This document shows, in pieces, positions 33,506-44,617 of a stretch of 64,000 bases of DNA (position 1 is its first letter; the number at the start of each line of letters is the position of its first letter). The stretch lies in assembly GCF_030272615.1 (NCBI RefSeq), contig NC_081406.1, forward strand, positions 481,513,900 through 481,577,899, read 5' to 3'. The stretch is from Cryptomeria japonica (Eukaryota; Streptophyta; Pinopsida; Cupressales; Cupressaceae). Under the pieces are notes generated by a model. It saw only the letters and a list, made by a program, of their open reading frames with translations. It made no database searches and was not told the DNA's origin. The translations under genes were made by a program, and so were the position numbers.

Positions 33506-34572
33506 TGTTGATGTAATTCAAAATTTATGTTCAAAATCTGAAGTTGTAAGAATTTAGATATTCTTTTACTTTCTTATTGAATTACTTCAATGCTTAAGGA
33601 ATATATTTAATCTTTTATTGTTTGTATTGACTGTTCCTTCTTATATTGCAGATTGTTGTAGATAACATTTATTGATTTCGATGTTTACTACAGCATCCTT
33701 CATGGCAAATATATAGGCATAGCCTTGAAAGATCAAGGTATGCCTTGACCGGACATGTCTCTTGACATGTCCAATCGAGATATGTCTTGATCAATCCAAG
33801 AGATGTGCCTTTTCATTAAGAAAAACCGATAACTATTGGTTTATATAAATGCCGATACATAAAGAATAATAACCGATCCCAATCGGTTTATGTCTAATGT
33901 TGTTTCAATCATAATCATAACTTTGACATGTCCGATCAAGGCATACCTTGATCAATCCAAGAGATGTGCCTTTTCATTAAGAAAAACCGATAACTATCGG
34001 TTTATATAAATGCCAATACATAAAGAATAATAACCGATCCCAATCGGTTTATGTCTAATGTTGTTTCAATCACAATCATAACCGATAACAAATCGGTTTA
34101 TTTCCAATGCAATTTAATTATCATTTTAACCGATAACCAATCGGTTTATTCTTAATACTATTAATGATAATCAATACCAAACATGGTAAGTGTAATTCAA
34201 TTATGTAAATCAAATGGAGGATCGATATAAGAGCAAAAGCAAGTTTATAAGATAACTATTATAGTTATCATATGACAACACTAATTAGTGTTGTCATATG
34301 ACAACTATAATAGATATACAGATCCGATCACATTCACAACATAAGAAATATAACTGAAATCTTTGCATAAGAAATACAATCATATCTCGATCGATAATAG
34401 ATTAGAAATACTTGAAACATGAAATGCATATAAAGATGATTATAACAAGTTCAATCAATCATGATGTCTACCATTAGCTTGTAGTCTTATCGATAGAATA
34501 GATGATTGAATGAGAGATGAATGAAGTCTCTCATTCAATCATTTATCTTACCGAAGCTACATAGTCTCAACA
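33506..34572 (-). repeat. Copia LTR, 1067 bp, between PPT and PBS
   Basis: On the minus strand it starts TGTTGAGACTATG after the purine tract CTAAGAGGGAG (34583-34573) and ends TTACATCAACA, with 6-bp TGTTGA/TCAACA termini. A primer site follows at once. An internal repeat (AACCGATAACTATNGG units with CGGTTTAT, 33820-34150) is present in several copies. Confidence 0.85.
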
Positions 34573-34690
34573 CTCCCTCTTAGCTAGGGAAGATAAATGA
34601 AGACCTATGTAAACATTGAAATAATCATCTAATTATATAGCATCACATTTCTCATAATAGAATGTATTGCATGACCTCGAAATACAAAAG

Positions 34691-34959
34691 ATCATGTCAC
34701 ATATGCTCATGACATGATGTATCACATAACACGTGATACTGAAAATATATCACATCATCTCGAGATATAGAGATGTCACATAGCATGTGATATCAGTATC
34801 GCATAACACGCGATACCTTGGATATAGAATAATTAGAGAATATTGAATTCTCTTATATCCAGGTTATGGTATGTGCACTGACATTACGTCGCATAATGTC
34901 TACCATAACATGTCATGGCACATCCATGAATCAAGATGATATCAAGTCAGCATGATATC
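34691..34959 (-). repeat. Hairpin series in 3' region of the 33-38 kb copia
   Basis: At least seven stem-loops lie between the RNase H stop and the purine tract: ATCATGTC/GACATGAT (34691-34718); GTATCAC/GTGATAC (34719-34739) and GTATCGC/GCGATAC (34796-34816), both around the same loop ATAACAC; a 10-bp stem with a 3-nt loop (34772-34794); GGATATA/TATATCC with an inner AGAGAAT/ATTCTCT (34820-34860); GTTATGGTA/TACCATAAC with an inner ACATTA/TAATGT (34863-34909); GATATCA/TGATATC (34938-34959). Sequences are quoted on the plus strand. Confidence 0.85.
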
Positions 34960-35081
34960 AACATTACAAGATCGTCACCTCTTAGAAATGTACACAAGGG
35001 GTGGAGCCCATAAAGTCATAACACAACAAAAGAAGTTTACACATTAAACATCTCATATATTAGTACAGATTATAAAGCAGA

Positions 35082-38000
35082 TTACAATCCAATCATACCA
35101 AGTCCTTTCCTGAAGTGTTCAACTTTCACTCTAGATAGAGGCTTGGTCAGTATGTCTACTGTCTGGTCTCCTGTACTGATATACTGCAACTGAATCACAT
35201 TCCTATCCACCATATCTCTCACATAGTGATAAGGAATCTCTATGTGTTTGGATCTATCATGAAATACAGGGTTAACAGAGAGTTTTATACAACTCTGATT
35301 ATCACAATGAATTATAGTAGGCTTTAGTGGCTCTCCGAATAATCCCACAAGTAGTTTCCGTAGCCATACAACTTCTCGTGCAGCCATGGAAGCTACGATA
35401 TATTCGGCCTCTATAGAACTCTGAGCTACTAAAGATTGTTTCCTGTTAATCCAAGAATCATGACTGAACCCAAGCTGAAACAGCACCCTGAGGTGCTTTT
35501 CCTGTCAGTCACACTTCTAGTCCAATCTAAATCAGTGAACCCGTGAAGATCCAAACCAACATTCTCATACTTAAGTCCATAGTTAAGAGTGCCTTGAAGG
35601 TATCTCATGATATGTTTTACAGCCATAAGATGAATCTCCTTAGGTTCACACATGAACTGACTCGAGGCATTTACTGGATAACAGATATCAGGTCTAGTAT
35701 TGACCAGGTATAGTAATGATCCAATCATCTGTCTGTAGAGAGTAGGATCTACCAATGGGGAATCTGCTGCTGCCTCCTTCAGTTTGTGAAGATTAGTTTC
35801 CATAGGAGAAGTCATGGGTTTGGCTTTATGTTTCTCTATGCTACCATCTGCAGCATGTTTGATTTTGAATAGCCACTTGGATGAGACAACGGATTTCCCT
35901 TTTGGCCTAGGAACAATTTCCCACACATCATTGTTTAGGATGGATTTATATTCTTCAAACATGGCATCTTTCCAAACTTGATGTTTAAAAGCTTCTGGTA
36001 CACTAGAGGGTTCTAATTTGGAGAGATCATTCATTAGGGCTACATAGCTAGTGAATCTTCGGGGCCTCTTACTTCCTCTAAAAGTCCCTGAAGGAGCTGC
36101 AAAGTCCCTTGCATCCTCCATTGTTTTGTGAGCCCATAGAGGTCTTTTCTTAGGGATTTCTTGGGGAGGAATTTGTACTTCATTTTCTTCTGAACACTCC
36201 CTCTGAAGCTCAGGAGTGGGATCCTCTTCTAGGTCTGAAGATGGAGCATAGATTTCTGACTCAATGGAGTATTTAGCCCTTTTGAAGGCTATGTCTTCTT
36301 CAAATATTACATCTCTACTAAGTTCAATATTGCTATGTCCAGGCACAAATATTATGTAGGCTTTAGAGATTTCACTATATCCAACAAAGATTCTTTTTCT
36401 TCCAAAGGGTTCTAGTTTTGTTCTTTTCTCTTAAGGTATATAAAAGTAAACAAGGCATCCAAACATCCTAAAGTGGATGATATCGGGCTTTATCCCGGTG
36501 AAAACTTCTTCAGGAGTTTTGTCTTCAATGTGGGAGTGAGGACATCTATTTTGTATGTATACAGCAGTGTTGGAGGCTTCTACCCAAAGATGAGTTTCTA
36601 AGTTTTGATCAAGAAGCAAGGCTTTGGCTGCTTCTACAATGGTTCTATTTTTCCTCTCAGCAACCCCGTTTTGTTGGGGGTTGTAAGGAATAGTGAACTC
36701 CCTCTTAATCCCAGCTTCTTTACAAAATTCCCTCAAAATGTCTGAGGTATATTCCCTCCCATTATTAGTCCTTAGGATTTTTATTTTCTTTCCGGAAGAG
36801 TTTTCAGAGAGAGATTTGAATTCCTTAAATCTCTTGAGGATCTCTTCAGATTCTTTACGTTTAAGAAAGTAGATCCAGGTCTTCCTGGAGAAGTCATCAA
36901 TGAATATTACATAATAAAGGAACCCTCCTAATGATGGTACAGACATTGGCCCACATAGGTCAGAGTGAACTAGTTCTAAAACATTGCTTTTTTTCCTAGA
37001 ACTATTCTGAAAGGAACTCTTGGTATTTTTGCCTAGGGCACACCCCTTACATGTACCAGAATGGTATTGTTTTAACTTAGGCAAACCAATTACTAATTTT
37101 TCCATTGAACATAAAGCACGAAAGTTTAAATGACCTAATCTTCTATGCCAAATTTCATTAGAATCTGCAATCTCATGAAGTAGGGCTAGGTTAGATTCAG
37201 TACATACCTCGTACAAATAGCCTTTTCTATGCCCTATGGTTATAGACTTCTTGATGGAAGAGTTTTGTGGCCATGCTAGAACTTTACCATTCATGAAGGT
37301 TATTTTGTACCCATCATCTTCAAGTGCAGATACGAAGATTAAGTTCCTCTTGATGTCAGGAACGAATAGGACTCCGGTGAGTTGGAGGGACATGTCTGTC
37401 TTCAGCGTAATGGTGCAGGTATCGACGCCTTTCACTGGATGTGCAGAGTCATCACCAATGGTTACTTCTTCATCAAATTCTTCTAACATGGAATTCAATA
37501 ATTCTCTATACCCAATGATGTGTCTTGAAGACCCACTGTCAATGATCCGGGTGTTAGATTTATTGGATACTTGGCTAGAGAGGGCAGAGTAAAATACATG
37601 CTTCTCGGAGTCATGTTCTTCCCTTTTCACTTTTGCAAATGTAGCTTGTTGTTTGATCCTATTCGGACATTTTGCTGCATAGTGCCCATATTGATCACAC
37701 CTAAAGCACTGAATGTGGGAGATGTCTTTCTTAGATGACCCTTTCTCACGTCGGTTCTTTCTCTTCTTGAAATGTTTCTTCTTGCTTTTCTTGTTGGAGT
37801 TTGTATTTAGAACATGGAGATCTTCATCTATGTTCTTTTGCTTGATCCCCTTCTTAATTAACCTTGACTCCTCTTGAAGACAATCTGCTCTTAGCCTTTC
37901 AAATTTTGGATATTTAGCCCTTGCACTAATGCCTTGGACGAATGTTTCCCATGTACTAGGCAACCCATCTAGAGCAATGAGTGTTAGCTCTTTGCTTTGG

Positions 38001-38106
38001 ATCTCATATCCAAGCGTTGCCAGTTCATCCCTTAGGGCTGATATCCGCATAAAGTATGCATTGATTGACTCTCCTTTGTTCATACTTGTATAATTTATTT
38101 CCCTTT
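35082..38106 (-). pseudogene. Copia gag-pol, RT core deleted
   Basis: The first frame (38106-36431) has the gag core SMNKGESINAYFMRISALRD, the knuckle CFRCDQYGHYAAKC, the protease IIDSGSSRHIIG, the pre-integrase zinc motif (LWHRRLGHLNFRAL) and integrase. The integrase first D (HSDLCGPM) and the E (NGVAERKNRT) are kept, but the second D is N (RTNNGREYTS, normally a DNG). A single TAA at 36433-36431 breaks the frame, which then continues to 35429. Near 35821 the RT jumps in frame from SSKWLFKIKHAADGSIEKHK to PMTSPMETNLHKL, losing the YVDD region. A one-base loss near 35457 shifts into the RNase H end (35486-35082: SSIEAEYIVAS, HCDNQSCIKL). Confidence 0.93.
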
Positions 38107-38107
38107 C

Positions 38108-38357
38108 AGAGCTAGGTTGATCGAACCTAAGGCATTCAAATTTGAGAAGTTCAAATCGAGGATATAAACATCACATTTCCCATGGCTAATGCTATCAGAT
38201 TTGAGGATAGACTTGAAGGAGGCGATAATTTCTCAGCATGGAAATTCAGAATTAAGATGATTTTAAAAGAGAACAAAGTCGAATCATTTGTAAGAGTTGA
38301 ATCTAAAGAACCAGAGAATGAACATGACAAATCGACATGGATTGAGGGAAATGAGAC
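38108..38357 (+). pseudogene. Inverted gag start of the same copia family
   Basis: On the plus strand CAGAGCTAGGTTGATCGAAC looks like the end of a primer site and leader. At 38182 a gag start follows: MANAIRFEDRLEGGDNFSAW, then FRIKMILKENKVESF and so on to TWIEGNETW. It is head-to-head with the gag core that begins at 38106 on the other strand. Turning this segment round would place the primer site next to the 125-bp repeat and gag ahead of its core, so a local inversion is likely. The frame is cut by the 125-bp repeat at 38359. Confidence 0.8.
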
Positions 38358-38358
38358 A

Positions 38359-38483
38359 TGGACCAGCTAGAACTCGAACCTAGGACCTTCCATACGCTGC
38401 TAGAATGTTCTATCACTGAGCTACTGGCCCCTCTTGGACCAGTCCATCATTGGTCCGAGTGTGGCTTATTTCCAACACCAACA
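38359..38483 (-). repeat. 125-bp tRNA-like repeat, copy 2
   Basis: It has the same length and orientation as copy 1. The tRNA-like part is 38430-38359, with acceptor stem and B-box kept; the T-stem has one G-T pair and the D-stem one mismatch. On the high-coordinate side it abuts the tandem array, and on the other side the inverted gag start. It carries about a dozen differences from copy 1, so the pair is not recent. Confidence 0.78.
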
Positions 38484-38720
38484 GATTTCCAAAATGAACC
38501 TTCAATGACCCCCTTGATTTCCGAATTGACCTTTGCTGGCAATGACCCCCTTGATTTCTGAAATGAACCTTTGCTGGCAATGACCCCCTTGATATCCGAA
38601 ATGAACCTTTGTTGGCAATGACCCCCTTGATTTCTGAATTGACCTTTGCTGGCAATGACCCCCTTGATTTCCGAATTAAACTTTGCTGGCAATGACTCCC
38701 CTAAAATCCGATTTGATGAA
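38484..38720. repeat. Right half of 38-39 bp tandem array
   Basis: About six copies of the same unit, in the same orientation, as 33011-33308. It starts mid-unit with GATTTCC right after the second tRNA-like repeat and decays near 38720. Confidence 0.88.
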
Positions 38721-41401
38721 GAGTTGCAATGACCTCTCCAAAATCCGCCAAAGTTGAAGGAATTTTAAAAAATCATTAATTATGGTGCAAAGTAGGCCTT
38801 CAAAAGTACAATAAAAAGTTTCTTTTTTGTCAAAGAGGTCGGCCTAGGAAGCTTTGAAATGAAAAGACACACCCTTCAACCTCCAGCGCTTATATAAGGA
38901 GGCTTAGAACAATCATCTAAACCATCAAATCAAAGTGAATTCATCAACAATCAGGCAAATTTCAATCAGCACTAAAACAAACTCAGTCACAATAGGTGCA
39001 GGTTCAACAATCAAGAAGGGCGAATTTGTCTACATAAGCAAAGAGAATTTGATCATTACACATTTGTAAGAAGGGTGAGAAGCAATTCGATATTCATATC
39101 TGCATCTCTGAAAATCACGATTTTCTTTCTACAACAGCGATTTTGATTGAAGAGTTGATCATTACCTTGAGCAAAAATTGATCTACAAAGGAGGCGAATT
39201 CACCTACAGCAGTGATTGTGAATTGATCAATTCATTGATCACACACTTATTTGCAAGAAAGAAGAGATCGATTTCAAGAGAAACATTCAGAGCTTTATCC
39301 CTGATATCACTATTTTGAAGGACAGGTTCATCCACAATCTGCGAATTTGATAGCAAGTTTGAGGAGCGAAGTTATCTATATTGGCAATTTTGGACAAAGG
39401 TTTGATCATTTCATTGATAAAACACACAGTGACAAGGAGAATGGAACCAATTTGAAGATCATTATTCTGATTTTAAAAGCATTTTCAGATCAGAATATCT
39501 GTGTAATCAACCCTACATTTGAATATAAAAGGTGGAATGTGATCTCCAAACATCTGACTCAGACCTTGGAGCACTTCCAAATCAGATATGGGAATGAAAG
39601 ATAGAATCACCATCTCATCATCATTTTGAGGATATACCAAATTGTAGGTTCGTGAAACCTATCCATGTGTGTTTAACACTATCTTTGTTTATTTTGCAGG
39701 TAACAAATGATGAAGATATGAACAGCATACAACATCAAGAACAATTCAAGAGCATGGAGGAAGATTCAGGACATTGCAAAAATGAAGGACTTGGATTCAA
39801 TAAGAAGACATTATCAAAACAAGGTTCACACTATAAAGAGGTGATTAAGCAAGGAATCAAAGACAGTTCAACATCAAGATCCAGTTCGAGACTTGCAATG
39901 CAAAGATCAGAATCAAAGTTCTGGAGCATGAAAAGGATAACTTACATGATGAAAGAATGTTTTACAATCTTGAATTCCCTTTGGGAATCCAAGAATCAAA
40001 GCCAATACATTGAGGAGTCTAATCCCACCAGGTGCATAATTCAACAAGTGTATCATGAGCAAGGAAGATCAATCAAAGTCATCATACAGTCTACATCAAA
40101 CATGATCAAGGAAGCAGATAGTTTTAGAAGAATTAATCAAAGTTCGCTTCCCATCATCATCACATCAAGCTTTGAGTAGGTGACTAATGTTGAGTTTCAA
40201 GAGATATTGCAATACTCATTCATGATGATGAATCAAGTCTACAAGTGTAAGATGAAACGGCACCCTAGTCATCATCCCAATCATTACTCCACCAACCAGA
40301 AGAATTCTACATCAACATGTCTAGATGCAACGAATCAAGCTCATCCATGGGGGCACAAACTTCGATGTACCTACCGCCACTATCTATTGGTCAACTATTT
40401 TAAAGATGACATGTGTCAAAATGTTGTAATTATTTCATTGGCTAAGAAGAGTTTGTTGTAACAAACCCTAACTAGGGTTTTCATTGTAAAATCTTGGCCA
40501 TTGATGGAGATTTAATCTTGGTCGTTCATTGTAATGAGCTCTCTATATAAAGCTCAAGCTCTTCAATTGTAAAGGCTAATGGTAACAGTTAATAGTAATA
40601 GTAAGTAGCAAAGGAATAGTGAATAGAGCTTAGATAATAGCTAGAGTAGAGTAGGAGGAGAAGGCAGAAATTGTTGCCAAAGTTGTAAATAAACTTCTTT
40701 TTCATTGAAGTTATGGTGGAATGTGTTGTTTCTTTACAAAGTGCATGATTTCTTGTTGGATCTCCATGTTAGATGATGAATAATTAGATTGAATGGAAGA
40801 ATTTGTTGGATGTATTTGTGTGGAATCCGTTTAGTCCATACCACTAGCCTCTTGCTGATTGTAAGTGCGTCTTGCATGGTCAACTAGCATTATATGAGCT
40901 TAACTTCAAATAGTTATACATCCATTGTTTATGCATTAACTTGAATGGTAATCAATGTTTGATGGTAATGATTTGAATATCTTTGAACTATCCCTTAGAA
41001 GATTGCATTGAGCTTGTCTCAAATTGTTCAGTTTGATGGTGAGACCTCGCCCAATAGGATTCCATCAAATCATTCGCTCTTCTCTTGCATTCTTAGGATT
41101 AGAATAGACTCTCTAAACCCCACGCTTTTGCTCTTTCTTTATTCTCCAAGCAAGTAGTTAGAATCAAGTTCCAGCTATTCAAGTATTCAACAATTCAACA
41201 TAAGTCCCCTTTGTGATTCCAGCATAATCACATCAAACCAACGAGCTTATCCACACGTCGTGACCCGACATTTATGAACCTTGGAGTTGTCTCAAGTGAT
41301 CCTTAAGCTAATCTTGAGCATTTGAGTAACTTTAATCAAGAGAGGATAAGATACTCTTACGTATTTTATTATGTGTTCGCATGTGCATGAAAAACACATC
41401 A
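38721..41401. other. Rest of the long LTR region; no gene recognised
   Basis: It contains TTATATAAG near 38891, repeated GCGAATTTG/GCGATTTTGATTGAAG words (39020-39360), a pyrimidine tract and TTTTGCAG/GTAAC near 39698 that looks like a splice acceptor, TCTATATAAAG near 40545 and AATAAA near 40690. These suggest promoter and processing signals of a retroelement. Confidence 0.45.
39652..40179 (+). other. 175-codon open frame of unknown nature
   Basis: The frame is S, Q, K and N rich, with no domain I recognise and no close frame extension. Part of it follows a splice-acceptor-like TTTTGCAG near 39698, so it may be a leader exon of a retroelement or chance. I would not call it a gene. Confidence 0.2.
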
Positions 41402-42919
41402 ACAGGACCCTTCATACCTTGAGGAAGAAAGTCCAAATCTACATTAAGTGCCACGAACACAATATGGTACACTACAAAGAACACTTACGCCCATCAAGCA
41501 ATGTTTCCTTAAATCACACTTTAAAATCATGCCATGTGTGCTTGGATGTATCCAAGAGGCATGGCTGATTTTTTTTTTGTGACTTGCAATGTCCTATGCA
41601 ATAATAGCAAGAGGTCTTGCAGGTTTGAAATCCTAACTACCCTATTTATGGCAGCCACAGTCACCTTCTTTATTTGCATTACTTGATGTACACATGGATT
41701 TGTGCCCTAACATTAAATAATGTTTTCTTGGCAGGAGAAAACACTTTCTAAAAATTGTCGTGTTGGAATTGATCATCAATGGCACTCTTAAATAAGTTAG
41801 GAGGTAGGTGAGGTGAAAGTGCAAAATAGGTGAGAATATCAAAGTTCACAAATCGGAGATATCTCATGACTCTTACCACTAGTCGAAGATTGGACTTCAG
41901 GCAAGAGGCATGACAATAAGAACAAGTCCAAAACTCCAACAAGGTAAGGGCAAAGAGCAAGGTTCAAAGAAAAATGATGAAAAGATGAACAACTCCAATA
42001 TCTCAACAAGAGAAGGGAATGAAGGTCAAGGATGAACACAAGGTATGTCTAGATGTGTAAATCCAACACTTGAATAGACATAGAGGGAAAATGGAGTTGG
42101 GAGGAAACACATGCCTGGATAGAGAAGTCCGAAAATTTGACGGGGACCAAGGAAGGTGTCCCTTAAACGGGAAAGCATGCCTAGACAAGGAACTCCAAAA
42201 CTTTAACAGCTAACAAACACTTAGAATATTCGGCATGCCTTCAAACTTAAAGACTTTGGAGACCTTGGGGAAAGAAGGGGAAAAACACACACACAATTGG
42301 AATAAGGGAAAACTAGGAAATAGGAAAAAGGCAATTTGATCCATAATATAGATTATAGCAAAATGGGAACATGACAAGTCTGCCCCACTCAAAATCGCTT
42401 GCCCTCAAGCAATGCAAATTCAAAGATTCTAGAAGTCTTGCTTCTCCCCAAGCAACATCCCTTGTACATAGGTTCTCATGAACTACCTGATTTGTAATGG
42501 CTCCATGTCCAAAAAATTTAATCGGAGTGACAATGATGGCACCTATTGCCCTTATGAGCAACACTTAATTATTCATGAACACCAAATCAATGCAGGTTAG
42601 TGCCTTACAAACGAATAGTCTCATGCATTCCACGGTATAAATGTTAAGTGGTGTTGGAGCAACATCCTCCCTAGTGCAACCATTTAATTTGTACAGGTTT
42701 ATGATCTGAAACATATCCCCTCGAGTATCCTACAACCCACTTATCCACCTTTTCTATTTGTCCAACTGCATGTAGCTGATAATCAGTGTTGAATGAGTTT
42801 TACACCTGCCAGATGGAATAATTCCTGCCAATGGCAACTAACCAATCTGCTATCTCCGTCACTATCAGAAGTTTTAAACAATCTAAATAGTCTTATCACT
42901 TCTCTAAAAAATAATTATA
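41402..42919. other. Unassigned retroelement remains
   Basis: Near 42377-42390 the minus strand has a purine tract (GAGTGGGGCAGACT) followed by TGTCATGTTCCC, a likely LTR start going to lower coordinates. The nearby CTTGCCCTCAAGCAATG phrase resembles the 3' end of the element at 55743. The other LTR border was not found. No intact coding sequence is present. Confidence 0.4.
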
Positions 42920-43514
42920 TGTAATGTCCCCTTTTATTAACACTAAGGAAATAGGGACAATTACCTTGAAAAATCAATTCCAAAAGACTTCTTTCTTTTA
43001 AACCTTGATTACTATGTTCTATGAAACCATTTATGAATATAAACTCATATAATTGATAAGATATATATAGATAGTATTTCAAGAACAGTCTATATATATT
43101 TATGAATAATATCAATATCATTGTTACTTCTGATTCGACAATTTGATATATGCTAGGTGAATTGATCTTTATATCTGCACTTAGTGTAATTCACAATGAT
43201 GTCTCTGCTATGACAGATATGACTAAAACAATTATGCAAAGATGATCTAGTTATACAATATGATGTAGCCTTCTCTGATTTGACCATGGAGGATATGGTA
43301 TAATGTCTTCTAATCGCTTATAGTGATGTACTTGCTATTTCAGATACAATTCTTATATGTATGCAATATATATGATGTCAATATCGCTGAAAGGAATATG
43401 TTGTTGTTTCAGATATGGAATTATATTCTTGCAACAAGTTCTGATGTTGTTTCTGATGTGTCCTATTAAACCTTGCAACATTGGTGCTGTCTCTGATTTT
43501 ACTTGTATGTATGC
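42920..43514 (-). repeat. 3' LTR of element O, second part
   Basis: It is closely similar to 58280-58874. The break at 43514/43515 is the insertion site of the Tat-like element, whose TATGC duplication occupies 43510-43514. Confidence 0.88.
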
Positions 43515-44617
43515 TGTAGACACTTAAAAATAATTATTTTAATTATTCCTCGCATAATTAATTAATTAATTATGTTAATTCAAATTCCTTTCAATATTAA
43601 TTAAATATAATTAATATTGTCACTATAGCATATGATTGATTTATTTAATAAATCTATCCCTTTCTTTATTCTTCTAAAAAAATCAAATCCTCACAAATCT
43701 TCCTCTTAGCTAATTAATTTCAATTAATTAGTTAACCTACATGATTCCTATAAATCATCTTCTTAATTCATTCTTCTAGAAACTCCCTAAACTCACTTAA
43801 CATTATTCTTCTAATTTTTTATTCCCTCCACTCATTCTTTCTCCTAGTCAAATTCTCCTACAAATATTAATCCCACTTAACATTTCTTCTAATCCCCCTC
43901 CTAATGAGTCGTTAATGGTTAATCATCATGATTAGCCACAAAGTCAACTCTTTGTCCTTTTCATCCAGCCACTAGCTTTAAATGCTCTTTTCCTAGGTGA
44001 ATGTAAGATTTTCGAAATCACACATTCCTCTAGGCATCCCCTCTCCCAAGGAATTTTTAATTCCTTTTTATTCCTCCAATCCCCATGATATCCTTTTTTG
44101 GAGAATTTTTAATTCCTCCAATGCATTTTGTGGAGTGTGGAGATACGAAATGCCTTTAAGGCATATTTCTTGGTCTCCACACCCTCTCTTGGACCTTGTG
44201 TGAGCTCACAAGTAAATCTTAGCCCTTCATCTCGAATTCATCCTAGCCATCTGTTTTCCTCTCCTCTTCCTATAAAATAGGGCTCCATCCCTTCATTCTA
44301 CACATCTTGAAATCCAGTAAGTTTATGCTGCCCTTTTGAACCCAGGAAATCATCTTGGCAACTTGATCATCTCATTCTTATCATTTTTCAAATCCATTCC
44401 ATTTGTGCACAACATTGGAGAGCCATCCACATCCAGCAATCAAAGGAGCACATCAAGTGGAGCATTATCAAGGGGCGCCTTCACTTCATCAAGCTCAATC
44501 CGAAGGAGAAAGTAAAATAGCAAGGTGAAATGGTCTTTTAATGATATTTTAGCATTTTGCATGTTTATTTCGTTATGTTTTGATCATTTGACCTTCAAAT
44601 CTGTTTTCCCCTCTTCA
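43515..44617 (+). repeat. 5' LTR of element T (1103 bp)
   Basis: Same length as 53659-54761 with scattered single-base differences and small balancing indels. It holds a TCCTATAAAATAGGG TATA-type box at about 44269-44283. Confidence 0.95.

Larger units (their letters stand above)
33309..38483 (-). mobile_element. Composite copia insertion bounded by 125-bp tRNA-like repeats
   Basis: The two halves of a tandem array flank this block, so it was inserted into the array; the bases GATT recur at both edges. Both ends are the same 125-bp repeat in the same orientation (33317-33441 and 38359-38483). Inside lie, on the minus strand, a copia gag-pol (38106-35082), a 3' hairpin series, a purine tract, a 1067-bp LTR and a primer site, plus a short inverted gag start on the plus strand (38108-38357). 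It is either one rearranged element or several merged ones. Confidence 0.65.
32973..41401 (-). repeat. Long LTR next to chromovirus F, split by composite insertion
   Basis: On the minus strand it would start TGATGTGTTTTTCATGC at 41401 and end TTGTGACTTGCATCA at 32973, giving TGATG/CATCA termini, with the primer site just beyond. Without the 5.2-kb insert at 33309-38483 it is about 3.25 kb. It contains a 38-39 bp tandem array at both insert edges, two TATA-like boxes (near 38891 and 40545) and an AATAAA on the plus strand near 40690. Those signals would fit the opposite orientation, so the strand rests on the primer site and pol direction. Confidence 0.55.

Noticed and set aside
38359-38430. 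Second functional tRNA gene
   Set aside because: Same repeat with further mismatches in the D and anticodon arms.
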